Origin: Micromonospora sp. NBC_00389
Lineage (GTDB): Bacteria; Actinomycetota; Actinomycetes; Mycobacteriales; Micromonosporaceae
NCBI RefSeq assembly: GCF_036059255.1
Contig: NZ_CP107947.1
Span: 1,612,001-1,676,000, forward strand
Reading direction: 5' to 3'
Length of the DNA stretch: 64,000 bases
Made by a program: the position numbers and the translations under genes. The first letter of the stretch is position 1. Each line of letters opens with the position of its first letter. A model generated the notes under the pieces. It was not told the DNA's origin, searched no databases, and worked only from the letters and a program-made list of their open reading frames with translations. Shown in pieces: positions 16,114 to 24,384 of this stretch.

Positions 16114-16773
16114 GTGACCGTCCATGACATTGCCGCGCGGCTGCCCTCCATCGACGTGTTGCGCGAGCGGTGCAAAGCCCTGGCAATGCTCGACGCGATC
16201 GTCGGGGGCGACTATTACGCCTACGACCGCGAATGGGGCGAGGACGAAGCGGCGTCGATGCGCAACGGCAGCGGCGAGGAGTACGACGTCGTCTTCAACG
16301 CCGATGGCGTATTCATCCGGGGTGTCCACCACGAGTCGTCGATGTTCACGTACACAGACGGTCGGCTGTGGCCGGGCCTCCTCGATGGACTGCCTGAGCA
16401 GTTCCAGGCGCAGGTGCACGAGCCTGCGTTCTGCCGCCAGGACGGCACTCTCGATGCCACCTTCGTGCTGTGGCGGCGCACCTACGACGAGCGGTGGCAC
16501 GCTGGCGACGACATCGACTTTTCACCTGCCGACGACGATGAGGTTGACCCAGACGGCTCTTGGCTGCTCGGCATCCTCTGCGACGACATCGTCGCGGAGT
16601 ACATCGAGCACGCCAAGGATGTTTACGAAATCGGCCTGGATCCAGCTGCGGTTGAACAAATCGTTGCGTTCCGTCCACTGACCGACGCGGCGGTCCGCGC
16701 GCTCAACCCCGAAGTCGAACTGGCCGACCTGCGCGAAAAAGCAGAGGAGTACGGCTACCCGACCACGGCGTAA
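16114..16773 (+). CDS. Hypothetical protein (219 aa), acidic
   Basis: An acidic, soluble protein of 219 residues without signal peptide or spans. Recognisable stretches are MLDAIVGGDYYAYDREWGEDE, FIRGVHHESSMFTYTDGRLWPGL and an acidic DFSPADDDEVDPDGSW. I know of similar unnamed proteins in actinobacteria but not of a function; the layout (tryptophan/acid-rich, ~200 aa) is like that of many SMI1/immunity-type proteins, which is only a resemblance. GTG start, 9 nt after the truncated gene. It lies inside the tRNA island, just left of the composite transposon. Confidence 0.6.
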   Translation: MTVHDIAARLPSIDVLRERCKALAMLDAIVGGDYYAYDREWGEDEAASMRNGSGEEYDVVFNADGVFIRGVHHESSMFTYTDGRLWPGLLDGLPEQFQAQVHEPAFCRQDGTLDATFVLWRRTYDERWHAGDDIDFSPADDDEVDPDGSWLLGILCDDIVAEYIEHAKDVYEIGLDPAAVEQIVAFRPLTDAAVRALNPEVELADLREKAEEYGYPTTA

Positions 16774-16824
16774 TACCCTGCTCCACCCACACGAACTTGC
16801 CGCGACTGCAGTCCTGTCACCTTA

Positions 16825-17879
16825 GAGCGTGTTTTGAAACTCAGGACGTCCCGGTGATTCTCGCCAGTCGCCGGGACATCAGCATGATCATCGCGATGTA
16901 GACGATGGTCTCGTGGTGGTCGGGCCGGCGTTCGTAGTCGCGTACGCAGCGCCGGTAACCCAGTAGCCATCCGAACGTGCGCTCCACGACCCACCTGCGG
17001 TGCAGGACCACGAAGCCCTTGTCCGTGTCGCTGCGTTTGACGACCTCGACCAGCATTTTCAGTACCTCGCCCGCCCAGGTGACCAGGCGCCCGGTATAGC
17101 CGCCATCGGCCCAGCAATGCCGGATCGTGGAGACCTTCTCGCGCGTCAGCGCGAGGAGCCGGTGTGCGCCATCACGGTCTTGGACCCCGGCGATCGTTAC
17201 GAGGACCATCAGCAGCAGCCCGCCGGTGTCCACCGCGATGTGCCTTTTGCGGCCATTGATGCGTTTACCTGCATCGTAGCCGCGGCTGGACCGGGCCACG
17301 GTGTCCGCGCCTTTGACCGACTGCGAGTCGATGACCGCAGCGGTGGGCAGCGGATTGCGGCCTTGGGCAACCCGGACCCGGTCACGCAACATATCGTGGA
17401 TCAACTGCCAGGTGCCATCACGGCGCCAGCGCACGAACCAGCCGTACACGCTCTGCCAGGGCGGGAACTCCGCCGGGAGCGCCCGCCAGGCCAGGCCACC
17501 ACGGACCAGGTAGAAGATTGCATCCAAAATCCGTCGACGGTCATGCGTTTCGGGCCGCCCACCCCTGCCCCGTGTATTGCCCGGCGGCGGAAGCAGCCCA
17601 GACAACACACTCCACTGCGCGTCGGTGACCGTCGACGACGGATACACCCCGCAGCCCGGCGGAACCGTGGAAACCACATCGTGGGCCGGGCATGACAGAC
17701 ACCTGCAGGTAGGCGAACATGACATAGGAACTCCTGGTCGGATCGGGTATCAACAACCACGGACCTACCAGGAGTTCTCCTACATCAATGCACGAAACGC
17801 CGACCGACTCACAAACATGACCTTCTACTCGCCATGCCATGCTGATGCCCACACCTCGCCAGAGCTTCAAATCACGCTC
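16825..17879 (-). mobile_element. Complete IS5-family insertion sequence
   Basis: Ends GAGCGTGTTTTGAAACTC (left) and, read inward on the other strand, GAGCGTGATTTGAAGCTC (right) agree at 16 of 18 positions. One transposase gene occupies it. The flank at the right end is TAA, not TTA, so this copy does not show its own target duplication, in line with its being one arm of a larger unit. Confidence 0.85.
16841..17725 (-). CDS. IS5-family transposase
   Basis: A 294-aa DDE transposase. The family N-terminus appears as YPSSTVTDAQWSVLSGLLPPP, then GGRPETHDRRRILDAIFYLVRGG, the first catalytic Asp in AAVIDSQSVKG, KRHIAVDTGGLLL, the second in CWADGGYTG, and the Glu box [23 protein letters not shown]. 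All catalytic positions are present and the frame is intact. The ATG gives ~30 residues before the conserved TDAQW, a normal length. A 3' fragment of the same gene lies at 21751. Confidence 0.93.
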   Translation of the reverse strand: MSCSPTCRCLSCPAHDVVSTVPPGCGVYPSSTVTDAQWSVLSGLLPPPGNTRGRGGRPETHDRRRILDAIFYLVRGGLAWRALPAEFPPWQSVYGWFVRWRRDGTWQLIHDMLRDRVRVAQGRNPLPTAAVIDSQSVKGADTVARSSRGYDAGKRINGRKRHIAVDTGGLLLMVLVTIAGVQDRDGAHRLLALTREKVSTIRHCWADGGYTGRLVTWAGEVLKMLVEVVKRSDTDKGFVVLHRRWVVERTFGWLLGYRRCVRDYERRPDHHETIVYIAMIMLMSRRLARITGTS

Positions 17880-17906
17880 TAACAGTTGCAAATGGTGTCA
17901 GCTCGC

Positions 17907-18761
17907 TCAGCGGCTGCCGGAGATCACCAGCATTTCGCACGGTCCGGTGAACCCCTCTGATCCGTCGAATTCGGAAAGGGCGGACGCAATCTCAGCCCAC
18001 GCTTCCTCCCGCTCGGCGGCGGGCAGGCCGGAGAGCATCTGATGTAACGCGCCGAACGACTCCCGCTCGAACCGGGCGCATTCGGCCGCCGACGCGAGCC
18101 GTACTGGTGACGGGATCGTCTCTATGGTGATGTCGCGGAAGCCGGCCCGTGCCAGGGTCTCTTGCGCGACTTCGGGACTGCCCAAGCTGAACGGGCCTGG
18201 CTGCCCAGGCATGGGAGGCGGCAATGCGGCGCGCCTGCGGATGATCCCGATGGGTACCGAGAAGAAGCCGTTGCGGTCGGCGGTCGAGTAGACCACGGCT
18301 GACACCCTCCCACCCGGGCGCAGCGCGTTGCGCATGCAGGCCAGGGCGGCCTGCTGGTCCGGGAAGTAGATCAGGCCGACCCGCGAGATCACGGCGTCGA
18401 AACCCTCATCTGGTACCTGAAGACACTCGCCGTCGGCTTCCTGAACGGCGATGTTGTGCACGCCTGCGGCCGAGGCTGCCGTCATCGCATAGTGCAGGAT
18501 CGCGGGAGCGATGTCGGTGGCCAGGACATGCCCGGTCGGTCCGGCACGGCGGGCTGCGGCGATCGACTGCCCACCCGCTCCGGCTGCGACGTCGAGCACC
18601 CTGCTCCCGGTCGTGATCTTAGCGGCGTCGAGCATGCGGGTGGTGGCCTGGCCGAGCCAGGCCTCGATCGTGGGTCCCCACCGGTGCCACGCCTCGGCCG
18701 CCTCCTGCCATTGCTGGCGGGTGGTGCTCTTGTAGACCTGTGGGTCAAATGTTGTCGTCAT
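17907..18761 (-). CDS. Class I SAM-dependent methyltransferase
   Basis: A 284-aa UbiE/Coq5-like methyltransferase. SAM-binding motif I is VLDVAAGAGGQS (~55), followed by an acidic end of strand 2 in LATDIAPAIL, DGECLQVPDEGFDAVISR (motif for strand 4) and LRPGGRVSAVVYST. A C-terminal ~80 residues may form the substrate lid. The substrate cannot be inferred. It is transcribed away from the AAA/TPR gene, from which it is separated by 61 bp, so the two may share regulation. Both are cargo of the IS5-bounded unit. Some AAA/TPR regulators govern adjacent divergent enzymes, which is a possible relation here. Confidence 0.88.
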   Translation of the reverse strand: MTTTFDPQVYKSTTRQQWQEAAEAWHRWGPTIEAWLGQATTRMLDAAKITTGSRVLDVAAGAGGQSIAAARRAGPTGHVLATDIAPAILHYAMTAASAAGVHNIAVQEADGECLQVPDEGFDAVISRVGLIYFPDQQAALACMRNALRPGGRVSAVVYSTADRNGFFSVPIGIIRRRAALPPPMPGQPGPFSLGSPEVAQETLARAGFRDITIETIPSPVRLASAAECARFERESFGALHQMLSGLPAAEREEAWAEIASALSEFDGSEGFTGPCEMLVISGSR

Positions 18762-18810
18762 AACCTGTACGCGCCAGAAACCCCACTGTTCCCGCTAGAT
18801 CCGGCCTGGC

Positions 18811-18816
18811 GATAAT
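18811..18816 (+). promoter_or_regulatory. Probable -10 hexamer for a leaderless transcript
   Basis: GATAAT lies 6 nt before the GTG start at 18823, so transcription would begin at or next to the start codon. No ribosome-binding site is present, in agreement with a leaderless message. Confidence 0.5.
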
Positions 18817-18822
18817 GGACGG

Positions 18823-21684
18823 GTGCCATTTGTCGGCCGCACCGCAGCCCTGGCCGTCCTGCACGAGGCGGCCGGTCAGGGACGAAACCTCGTCCTGGTG
18901 ACGGGGACTGCGGGCATGGGCAAGACCGCTCTGCTCGTGAAGTTCGCCGAAGAGTACGGCCGGAATGACATTTTGTGGGGTACCTGCTGGGGTGACGCGC
19001 CCGCGCTGTGGCCGTGGACGCAGGCGGTGCCGCAGCTGAAAGATCTGGCACGGATCGAGGACCGGCTGGAGCTGTTCGACGCGATCAGCCGGTGCATCAC
19101 CAAGACGGTCGTCATCCTCGATGATCTACAGTGGAGCGATCCGTCAAGCCTGGCCCTCATTCGGTACCTGATGGGCGCCCCGCATCTCCACAGGCTCCTC
19201 ATCCTCGGCGCATATCGCGATGATGAGGCCAATGCGGACCTTGCCGCCCTGAGCACGGCTGCGCAACGCCTGCCGCTGCGGGGGCTCGCCCGCTCGGAGG
19301 CAGACGAGCTGATCGAAACCGCTGCGAAGCCGTGGGCGGATTCGATATATGAGCGCAGCGGCGGCAATCCGTTCTTCCTCAGAGAGCTAAGCCAAGTCGT
19401 GGCCTCTGGCGGAGCCGTTGCCGGAGTGCCTCGCGCTATCCGGGAGGTGGTGTCGCGGCGGCTGGCCCGCCTGTCCGGCGGGTGCGTGCAGACTTTAGAG
19501 GCGGCGGCTGTGGCTGGGCCGCGCCCGCTGCCTGACGTGCTGGCCGAGGCGCTGGGAGTCCCGCCGACACAGATTGCCGAGCACATCGAAGAGGCTGCGG
19601 GCGTGCTGAGCCTGGCGGGCTTCGAGCATGACCTTTACCGCGAGTCGATATACGCCTCGCTGTCGGCAAGCCAGCGCGTCGAATTGCATCACCGGATTGC
19701 CCAGGCCCTGCTACGGCGGCGTGAACGCGGGGCCCACGTGCACCCGGCCGAGCTTGCCGGGCACTTTGCGCTCGGCGTCGCGGCTGGCGGGCCTGAGCCG
19801 GTGCTGCGGTGGGCGCTGTCCGCCGCTGCCGCCGACCGCGCACGTTTCGCCTTCGCTGAAGCCGCCGGACATCTCGCCAGGGCGCGCGACGCCGCCGTCG
19901 CCGCGGGGGTGGCGCTGTCCAAACCAGACCTCGTGAATATGCTCGCCGTCGAGGCCGCTGACCGCCTGCGGGCCGCAGACCCGCGAGCCGCGCAGGAACT
20001 CCTCACCCAGGCGTGGGCGCTGGCGTCCGAAATAGGCGATCCAGAGCAGCTCGGCATGGTGGCGCTGGGCATCGAGCGGATCGGGGCGCGCTTCGCCATG
20101 CCACGCCACGACCTCATTGCGGTGCTGGACCAGGCCCAGGCCGTGCTGCAAGGCACCGAAACCGCGATCGAGGCGCAGGTCACGGCCGGGCTGGCACGTC
20201 AGCTTCAGCATTCCGTGCCCAGCGAACGGCCCCGCGCCCGCCCGCTGGCACAGCGCGCCGTGGAAATCGCACGGACGCTCGGGGATCCGGCCACACTCGC
20301 CGACTGCCTGCTAGCCGAGCATGACTGCCTGTGGGCTCCCGGCACCGCGCCGCAGCGCCTGCCCATCGCCCGGGAGATTGCCGTACTGGCGCAGCTGGCG
20401 GCCGACTCCGAACGCCACGCCCAGGCGCTACTGCTTGTCGCGAATGCGCTGCTGGAGACAGGTTCGCCGGCCTTCCGCCCGGCGCTGGCCGAGTACTTTC
20501 ATCATGGTGGGCAGTTGCGCCAGGCCCGGCAGCAGTACCTACTGCGAACGAGGGAAGCGGCACTGGCCATTTTGGACGGCGACGCCGAACGGGGCGAGCA
20601 GTTGAGTCGCGAGGCAGCCGCGATGGGAGAGGCGATCAGCGACCCGGACGCTGGCAACGTCGCGATGTCCCAACGACTCGAACTGATCCGGCTTAGCGGT
20701 GATCCCACAGCGCTTCGCCAGTTCGCGGCCGAGGCTGTCCGCTGGTGGGTCGGCGTACCGGCGCATGCCCACGCGGTCGCTGCGGGTTTCCTGGCCCGAG
20801 CCGGCGATCTCGACGAGGCCCGCCAGGAGCTGGATCTGGTGCGTTCCCTGGGGGAATGGCGGCTGGATCGCTCCTATCTCTGGTCGGTCTTCATGGGGGA
20901 GATGACCGAGGCGGCCGTGCGGTTGCACGACCGTCCGTTTTGCGCCGAGTTGCTGGCTGAATTGCTACCCGTGGCCGATGCGTGTGCCGTGAACGGAGCG
21001 CTGATCTGCTTTATGGGCGCGAACGCCCACCGCATCGGCCAACTGTATGCCGCCCTCGATCAGCCCGCCCAGGCCAGGCAATGGTGGCAGCGAGCGCTGC
21101 AAACCCACCGCGCTCTGGGAGCCAGAGCGTGGGAAAAGTCCTCACGTGAGGCGATGGGCGACGACCGGCCGGTCTTCGTCCAAGACGGGCAGCTATGGCA
21201 GCTTTCCTATGAAGGGCGGTCGGCGATCGTGCGAGACGCCAAAGGCCTCCGCGATCTCGCCACACTCATTAGCCGCCCCGGCGTGGACATCTCCGCGGTC
21301 GACTTGGCCGCCGCCGCTGTGATCGACTCCGCCGGGCCTATCCTGGACCGCGCCGCCCTCGCCTCCTACCGCCAGCGGCTACGCGACATCGACGAACAAC
21401 TCACAGCCTCCCGCGATGACATCGGACGTCATATGCGCTTAACCGATGAACGGGAGACCCTTCTGGCCGAACTGCGCCAGGCAACCCGACCCTCCGGTGA
21501 GTCACGCAATCTGGGCATGACCACCGCGGAACGTTGCCGCAAGGCAGTCACCGCACGGATCAGAGACACCATCAGCCGGATCAAGCCCGTGCTGCCCGAA
21601 CTCGCCGTTCACCTGGACCGCAGCATCCGCACCGGCCTATCCTGCCGCTACGACCCAATCACCACGGATCAAGCAAAGGCATGA
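18823..21684 (+). CDS. Large AAA/STAND-type ATPase with TPR-like region and distinctive C-terminal domain
   Basis: A 953-aa protein beginning directly with an AAA ATPase domain: Walker A GTAGMGKT (~28-35), Walker [10 protein letters not shown] (~95-103), then the [13 protein letters not shown] signature (~176). This is the arrangement of MalT/BTAD-like signalling ATPases. Residues ~330-800 are alpha-helical repeats of TPR type. The end lacks a LuxR HTH; instead it has a region (~805-945; [20 protein letters not shown], later [22 protein letters not shown] and [10 protein letters not shown]) that I recall at the end of other actinobacterial ATPase-TPR proteins. The output is unknown. Likely leaderless; in the transposon-like unit. 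Confidence 0.8.
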   Translation: MPFVGRTAALAVLHEAAGQGRNLVLVTGTAGMGKTALLVKFAEEYGRNDILWGTCWGDAPALWPWTQAVPQLKDLARIEDRLELFDAISRCITKTVVILDDLQWSDPSSLALIRYLMGAPHLHRLLILGAYRDDEANADLAALSTAAQRLPLRGLARSEADELIETAAKPWADSIYERSGGNPFFLRELSQVVASGGAVAGVPRAIREVVSRRLARLSGGCVQTLEAAAVAGPRPLPDVLAEALGVPPTQIAEHIEEAAGVLSLAGFEHDLYRESIYASLSASQRVELHHRIAQALLRRRERGAHVHPAELAGHFALGVAAGGPEPVLRWALSAAAADRARFAFAEAAGHLARARDAAVAAGVALSKPDLVNMLAVEAADRLRAADPRAAQELLTQAWALASEIGDPEQLGMVALGIERIGARFAMPRHDLIAVLDQAQAVLQGTETAIEAQVTAGLARQLQHSVPSERPRARPLAQRAVEIARTLGDPATLADCLLAEHDCLWAPGTAPQRLPIAREIAVLAQLAADSERHAQALLLVANALLETGSPAFRPALAEYFHHGGQLRQARQQYLLRTREAALAILDGDAERGEQLSREAAAMGEAISDPDAGNVAMSQRLELIRLSGDPTALRQFAAEAVRWWVGVPAHAHAVAAGFLARAGDLDEARQELDLVRSLGEWRLDRSYLWSVFMGEMTEAAVRLHDRPFCAELLAELLPVADACAVNGALICFMGANAHRIGQLYAALDQPAQARQWWQRALQTHRALGARAWEKSSREAMGDDRPVFVQDGQLWQLSYEGRSAIVRDAKGLRDLATLISRPGVDISAVDLAAAAVIDSAGPILDRAALASYRQRLRDIDEQLTASRDDIGRHMRLTDERETLLAELRQATRPSGESRNLGMTTAERCRKAVTARIRDTISRIKPVLPELAVHLDRSIRTGLSCRYDPITTDQAKA

Positions 21685-21750
21685 GCAAGCGCGCACTCGA
21701 CTCAAGATCTCGCAACGGTGCGGGCCGACGACGTTTAGCACGTCTCGCAA

Positions 21751-21968
21751 CGTCAAACGCAGCGACACGGACAAGGGCTTCGTGGTCCTGCACCGCAGGT
21801 GGGTCGTGGAGCGCACGTTCGGATGGCTACTGGGTTACCGGCGCTGCGTACGCGACTACGAACGCCGGCCCGACCACCACGAGACCATCGTCTACATCGC
21901 GATGATCATGCTGATGTCCCGGCGACTGGCGAGAATCACCGGGACGTCCTGAGTTTCAAAACACGCTC
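21751..21968 (+). pseudogene. IS5-family element remnant: transposase 3' end and terminus
   Basis: 218 bp that appear identical to the outer end of the element at 16825, in inverted orientation. It encodes the last ~67 transposase residues ([16 protein letters not shown] to [10 protein letters not shown], stop at 21952) and the outer terminus. No start or N-terminal domain exists. The apparent lack of divergence suggests a recent common origin or gene conversion. Confidence 0.9.
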
Positions 21969-22102
21969 TTAGGTGAGGGCTGAGGCCAAGCGCTCGAAAC
22001 GCCCGTCAAGCATCTGCTGGGACGCGCCGTTCCGCCGCTAGACACCGGTGCGCCCAAGTCGCCCGGCGGGCAATCAACTCGCTTCCGCTGCTCCTTGAAG
22101 AG

Positions 22103-22372
22103 CTACAACCGGTCGGCGATGCGGCGCCTCAGTGGATCCACCGCGTCAAGCGCCTGCTCAGCAGCCTCAGCCGACCCCCGGCCTGATCTCATGATCTCCT
22201 CCAGTGCCGACTCGGCGGCTGCCACGTCCTTAACGAAGGCCGAGTCGGCCAGAGCCCGGGCCGTGGCGAAGAGCAGCGCATGCACGTCGACCACGGTGGC
22301 CCGTCGGTCGAATAGCCGGTCGAACGCATCGAGGAGCGCCTCAAGGAGAGGCAGTTGATCTGCCGAGGTCAT
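22103..22372 (-). CDS. Small alpha-helical hypothetical protein (89 aa)
   Basis: An 89-residue, acidic, almost wholly helical protein (LLEALLDAFDRLFDRRATVV, then LLFATARALADSAFVKDVAA), ending RRRIADRL. It has no signal peptide or Cys. Codon third positions are G/C-rich as expected for a real gene. I do not know the family; small helical proteins of this kind often act as immunity or accessory proteins, but nothing here proves it. It is the last gene of the first island before the right att copy. Confidence 0.55.
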   Translation of the reverse strand: MTSADQLPLLEALLDAFDRLFDRRATVVDVHALLFATARALADSAFVKDVAAAESALEEIMRSGRGSAEAAEQALDAVDPLRRRIADRL

Positions 22373-22417
22373 GCTTCAAGATCCTATCGATCCGTCGCCC
22401 AAAGCAGGGTCTGTGGT

Positions 22418-22437
22418 GTGCCATTAGCGTGCCATTG
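22418..22437 (+). repeat. Candidate integrase arm-type site (right)
   Basis: GTGCCATTAGCGTGCCATTG, the counterpart of the double unit at 15611-15630. Left and right copies are 73-90 bp from their respective att repeats, on the island side of each. Confidence 0.45.
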
Positions 22438-22523
22438 GGCCAGGACAGCAGGGGCCAGCCGAGGCCACGAGAGACCGCCGGGACCAGGCCGCCAATCCAG
22501 CAGACGGCCGGAGATCGACAATT

Positions 22524-22564
22524 CCAAGCTGACAGTGCGGGTTCGATTCCCGTCACCCGCTCCA
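22524..22564 (+). repeat. attR: second copy of the tRNA-Gly 3' end
   Basis: Exact 41-bp repeat of 15498-15538. The upstream half of the tRNA is absent, so it is not a functional tRNA gene. Similarity of the following ~50 bp includes the terminator hairpin. Confidence 0.9.
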
Positions 22565-22656
22565 GCGAGAAGGCCCTGGTCAGGACGCGAGTCCCAGCCG
22601 GGGCCTTCGACGTTGCTGCGGCCAGCAGCGCCCGGCGGGCCATCCACGGCCACTAG

Positions 22657-22790
22657 CCAAGCTTCTTGCCCTTGGCCTTGCCCTTGGCCTTGGCCTTGGC
22701 CTTGGCCTTGGCCTTGGCCTTGGCCTTGGCCTTGGCCGTGTCCGAGGAAGCCGCCGCCGGCTTCGTGGCCTTCTTGCGCTCCTCCCAACC
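22657..22790 (-). pseudogene. Probable tail of a second integrase gene with (AK)n repeat
   Basis: The leftward frame reads ERKKATKPAAASSDTA, then about ten Ala-Lys pairs, then KGKAKGKKLG and a TAG stop. Its distance and orientation to the adjacent att copy match those of the first integrase remnant, whose tail is also Lys-rich. No catalytic motif survives. The (GCCAAG)n hexamer tract spans about 22676-22736 and could vary in length by slippage. Assignment to an integrase rests on position and composition only. Confidence 0.4.
22676..22736. repeat. Hexanucleotide tandem repeat (CTTGGC)n
   Basis: About ten copies of a 6-bp unit, interrupted by CTTGCC near the left end. It encodes Ala-Lys on the minus strand and Leu-Ala on the plus strand. 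Confidence 0.9.
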
Positions 22791-22791
22791 C

Positions 22792-23391
22792 ATGCACTCG
22801 CACCGTGAACACCGCGCTGCCACGATTGCTGCTGTGGCTGATCCTGTCCCGAGATGGCGGAGTGTTCTCCTGGCCGAGGTCATTACGAAGATCGAAGCCG
22901 AGCTGGACCGAGCATGGGAAAGCTTGCTGCACGATCTCGACATCGACCCTGCCTCCCCGGACGAAGCCGAGCTGGCTTGGCTCGTGGCGAACAACCCGGC
23001 GGATCAAGAGTGGCGGACCGTGGACGCTGCACTTGATCGCTTGGTCTGTCCCGACTGCAGGTCCAGGCTGACCAAGGGACCGGCCGCGTGCGAAACGTGC
23101 GGCTTTTACCAGGGAATGCGGTTTGGAGCGCGAGAGGTGGACCGACCACACGTCCCGCCTGGAAACGAACACGCGCTGAGGGTCGCGGCTGCTGTAGCTC
23201 GCACTCGTGGCCGCTACTCGCCAAGGGCCCGCGTCGGCTACGAACTCCTGCTACCCGATCTCGTTGCCGGCACGCTGCCCACCACGAGGCAGGCTCAGGC
23301 CGCCAAGGCCCTGATCAACAAGTTGACAGAAGATGAGTGTGATCGCGTTACCAGCCTCGCCGAGGTTGAGGAGCTGGCACACGACCGCTGA
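22792..23391 (+). CDS. Zinc-ribbon-like hypothetical protein (199 aa)
   Basis: A soluble 199-aa protein with one CPDC-x8-CETC zinc-knuckle (~94-109, within RLVCPDCRSRLTKGPAACETC). It has an acidic helical N-terminal half (ITKIEAELDRAWESLLHDLD) and a C-terminal LLPDLVAGTLPTTRQAQAAKALINKL. I do not recognise the family. ATG 22792 is used because the frame further upstream reads antisense through the (AK)n tract as Leu-Ala repeats; GTG 22834 is an alternative. It lies just beyond the second att copy and so may belong to a second integrated element. Confidence 0.6.
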   Translation: MHSHREHRAATIAAVADPVPRWRSVLLAEVITKIEAELDRAWESLLHDLDIDPASPDEAELAWLVANNPADQEWRTVDAALDRLVCPDCRSRLTKGPAACETCGFYQGMRFGAREVDRPHVPPGNEHALRVAAAVARTRGRYSPRARVGYELLLPDLVAGTLPTTRQAQAAKALINKLTEDECDRVTSLAEVEELAHDR

Positions 23392-23471
23392 TCCCGTCCC
23401 CCTGACCGGGTGACCGATGCCGGTCGTGCAGCTGTCGTGCCCGCTACCTGCTCGATTCTTTGAGAAAGGCG

Positions 23472-23963
23472 CTAGGTCAGGAGCCGGATATGCGGTGCCT
23501 CGTGGCTCTCGATGATGGGCGCGGAACAGTGTTCGCAGGATCCGGAGGCTGGTCGGACGAGGTTCGTCTGGGTGGAGAGTTCCCCTGACTCCTGCTGCTC
23601 TGGGCAGTAGTAGCCGAGGTAGTGCCGGACCCAGGGGGTTCGGGTGATGGCGGCGGCGGGTTGATCTCTCTTCGCGTCGTGGAAGGGGGCCCACCAGTAG
23701 TCCACCACCGCTCGCAGGCGGGTTTGCTCACCTTCGATCGTGTGGTCGAAGGCGGCGATGCGTCCGGCGGTGTAGTGCTGAGCGGTCTCCTTGTCGCCCG
23801 AGCAGACGGCCCGCTCCGCTCCCAGCTCGAAGATCGTGGTGCGGTCGACGCGCTGGCAGACGAAGCAATCGAGGCTCAGCGCAAGCCTGCCCCGCCAGTG
23901 GAGGTTGTGGAAGGGCGAAGCCGGGAGGGCCAGGACGGTCTTGACTTCAATGGATCGGAGCAC
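23472..23963 (-). CDS. Cysteine-rich hypothetical protein (163 aa)
   Basis: Two Cys pairs suggest metal binding: CFVC (~33-36) and, near the end, YYCPEQQ with SCEHCSAPI (~118-147). The middle has VDYWWAPFHDAKRDQPAAAI. There is no signal peptide or membrane span. I do not recognise the family. The GTG start has only a weak ribosome site. It converges with the zinc-ribbon gene at 22792; the shared theme of Cys pairs and proximity to integrase debris points to island cargo. Confidence 0.55.
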   Translation of the reverse strand: MLRSIEVKTVLALPASPFHNLHWRGRLALSLDCFVCQRVDRTTIFELGAERAVCSGDKETAQHYTAGRIAAFDHTIEGEQTRLRAVVDYWWAPFHDAKRDQPAAAITRTPWVRHYLGYYCPEQQESGELSTQTNLVRPASGSCEHCSAPIIESHEAPHIRLLT

Positions 23964-24030
23964 GGGGGGATCTTGGCATGTGCTGTAGAGGTAGGTCGGC
24001 AGGTTAGGGCTTCCGCCCTACTGTCCCTGC

Positions 24031-24300
24031 ATGGGATACGTCATCGGCTTCCTCCCGCCAGGTCGAGACGATGACGGCCAGGGCGACGAACTGCGACCAC
24101 TTCACCTCACGAACGAGCAGGAAGCTGCCTGGCGACGGATCGTCACGCGGGCACAGCAGGAGACTGGCCCAGCTAAGGAAGATCGGTACCCGACGCACCT
24201 TGAGTTGTGGCTCAAAGACCCCGCCCTGGGGCGTCGGACAACACGTGGGCGGCCTGGTGGAGGGGCGAGACGAGCACTCGACCGGTTGAGTCTGCTCTGA
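24031..24300 (+). CDS. Short hypothetical protein (89 aa)
   Basis: The N-terminal ~60 residues (MGYVIGFLPPGRDDDGQGDE, then HLTNEQEAAWRRIVTRAQQE and YPTHLELWLKDP) look like a genuine protein. The last ~25 residues (GRRTTRGRPGGGARRALD) are Arg/Gly-rich and could come from a frame error near 24230. TACTGT ends 6 nt before the ATG, consistent with a leaderless transcript. No family recognised. Confidence 0.45.
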   Translation: MGYVIGFLPPGRDDDGQGDELRPLHLTNEQEAAWRRIVTRAQQETGPAKEDRYPTHLELWLKDPALGRRTTRGRPGGGARRALDRLSLL

Positions 24301-24384
24301 CCAGGCGATGACACTGCTGAGAGCGATCGTGGTTGTTCCCGCTGGGCACCGACACCGGCTAATGTCCGGCTTGGAGGTGGTTCC

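Larger units (their letters stand above)
16825..21968. mobile_element. Composite-transposon-like unit (5.14 kb) with methyltransferase and AAA/TPR cargo
   Basis: The left end is a complete IS5-family element, transposase facing left; the right end is a 218-bp piece of the same element in inverted orientation. Thus the two outermost ends are the same IS terminus (GAGCGTGTTTTGAAACTC and its exact complement). TTA precedes the left end (16822-16824) and follows the right end (21969-21971), as a 3-bp target duplication should. Joined, the flanks read CACC-TTA-GGTG, a palindrome of the kind IS5 relatives like to enter. This implies the whole block moved as one unit. Confidence 0.75.

Noticed and set aside
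22666..22791. N-terminal Leu-Ala-rich extension of the zinc-ribbon protein, looking like a signal peptide
   Set aside because: It is the antisense reading of the (GCCAAG)n tract. The protein was started at ATG 22792 instead.
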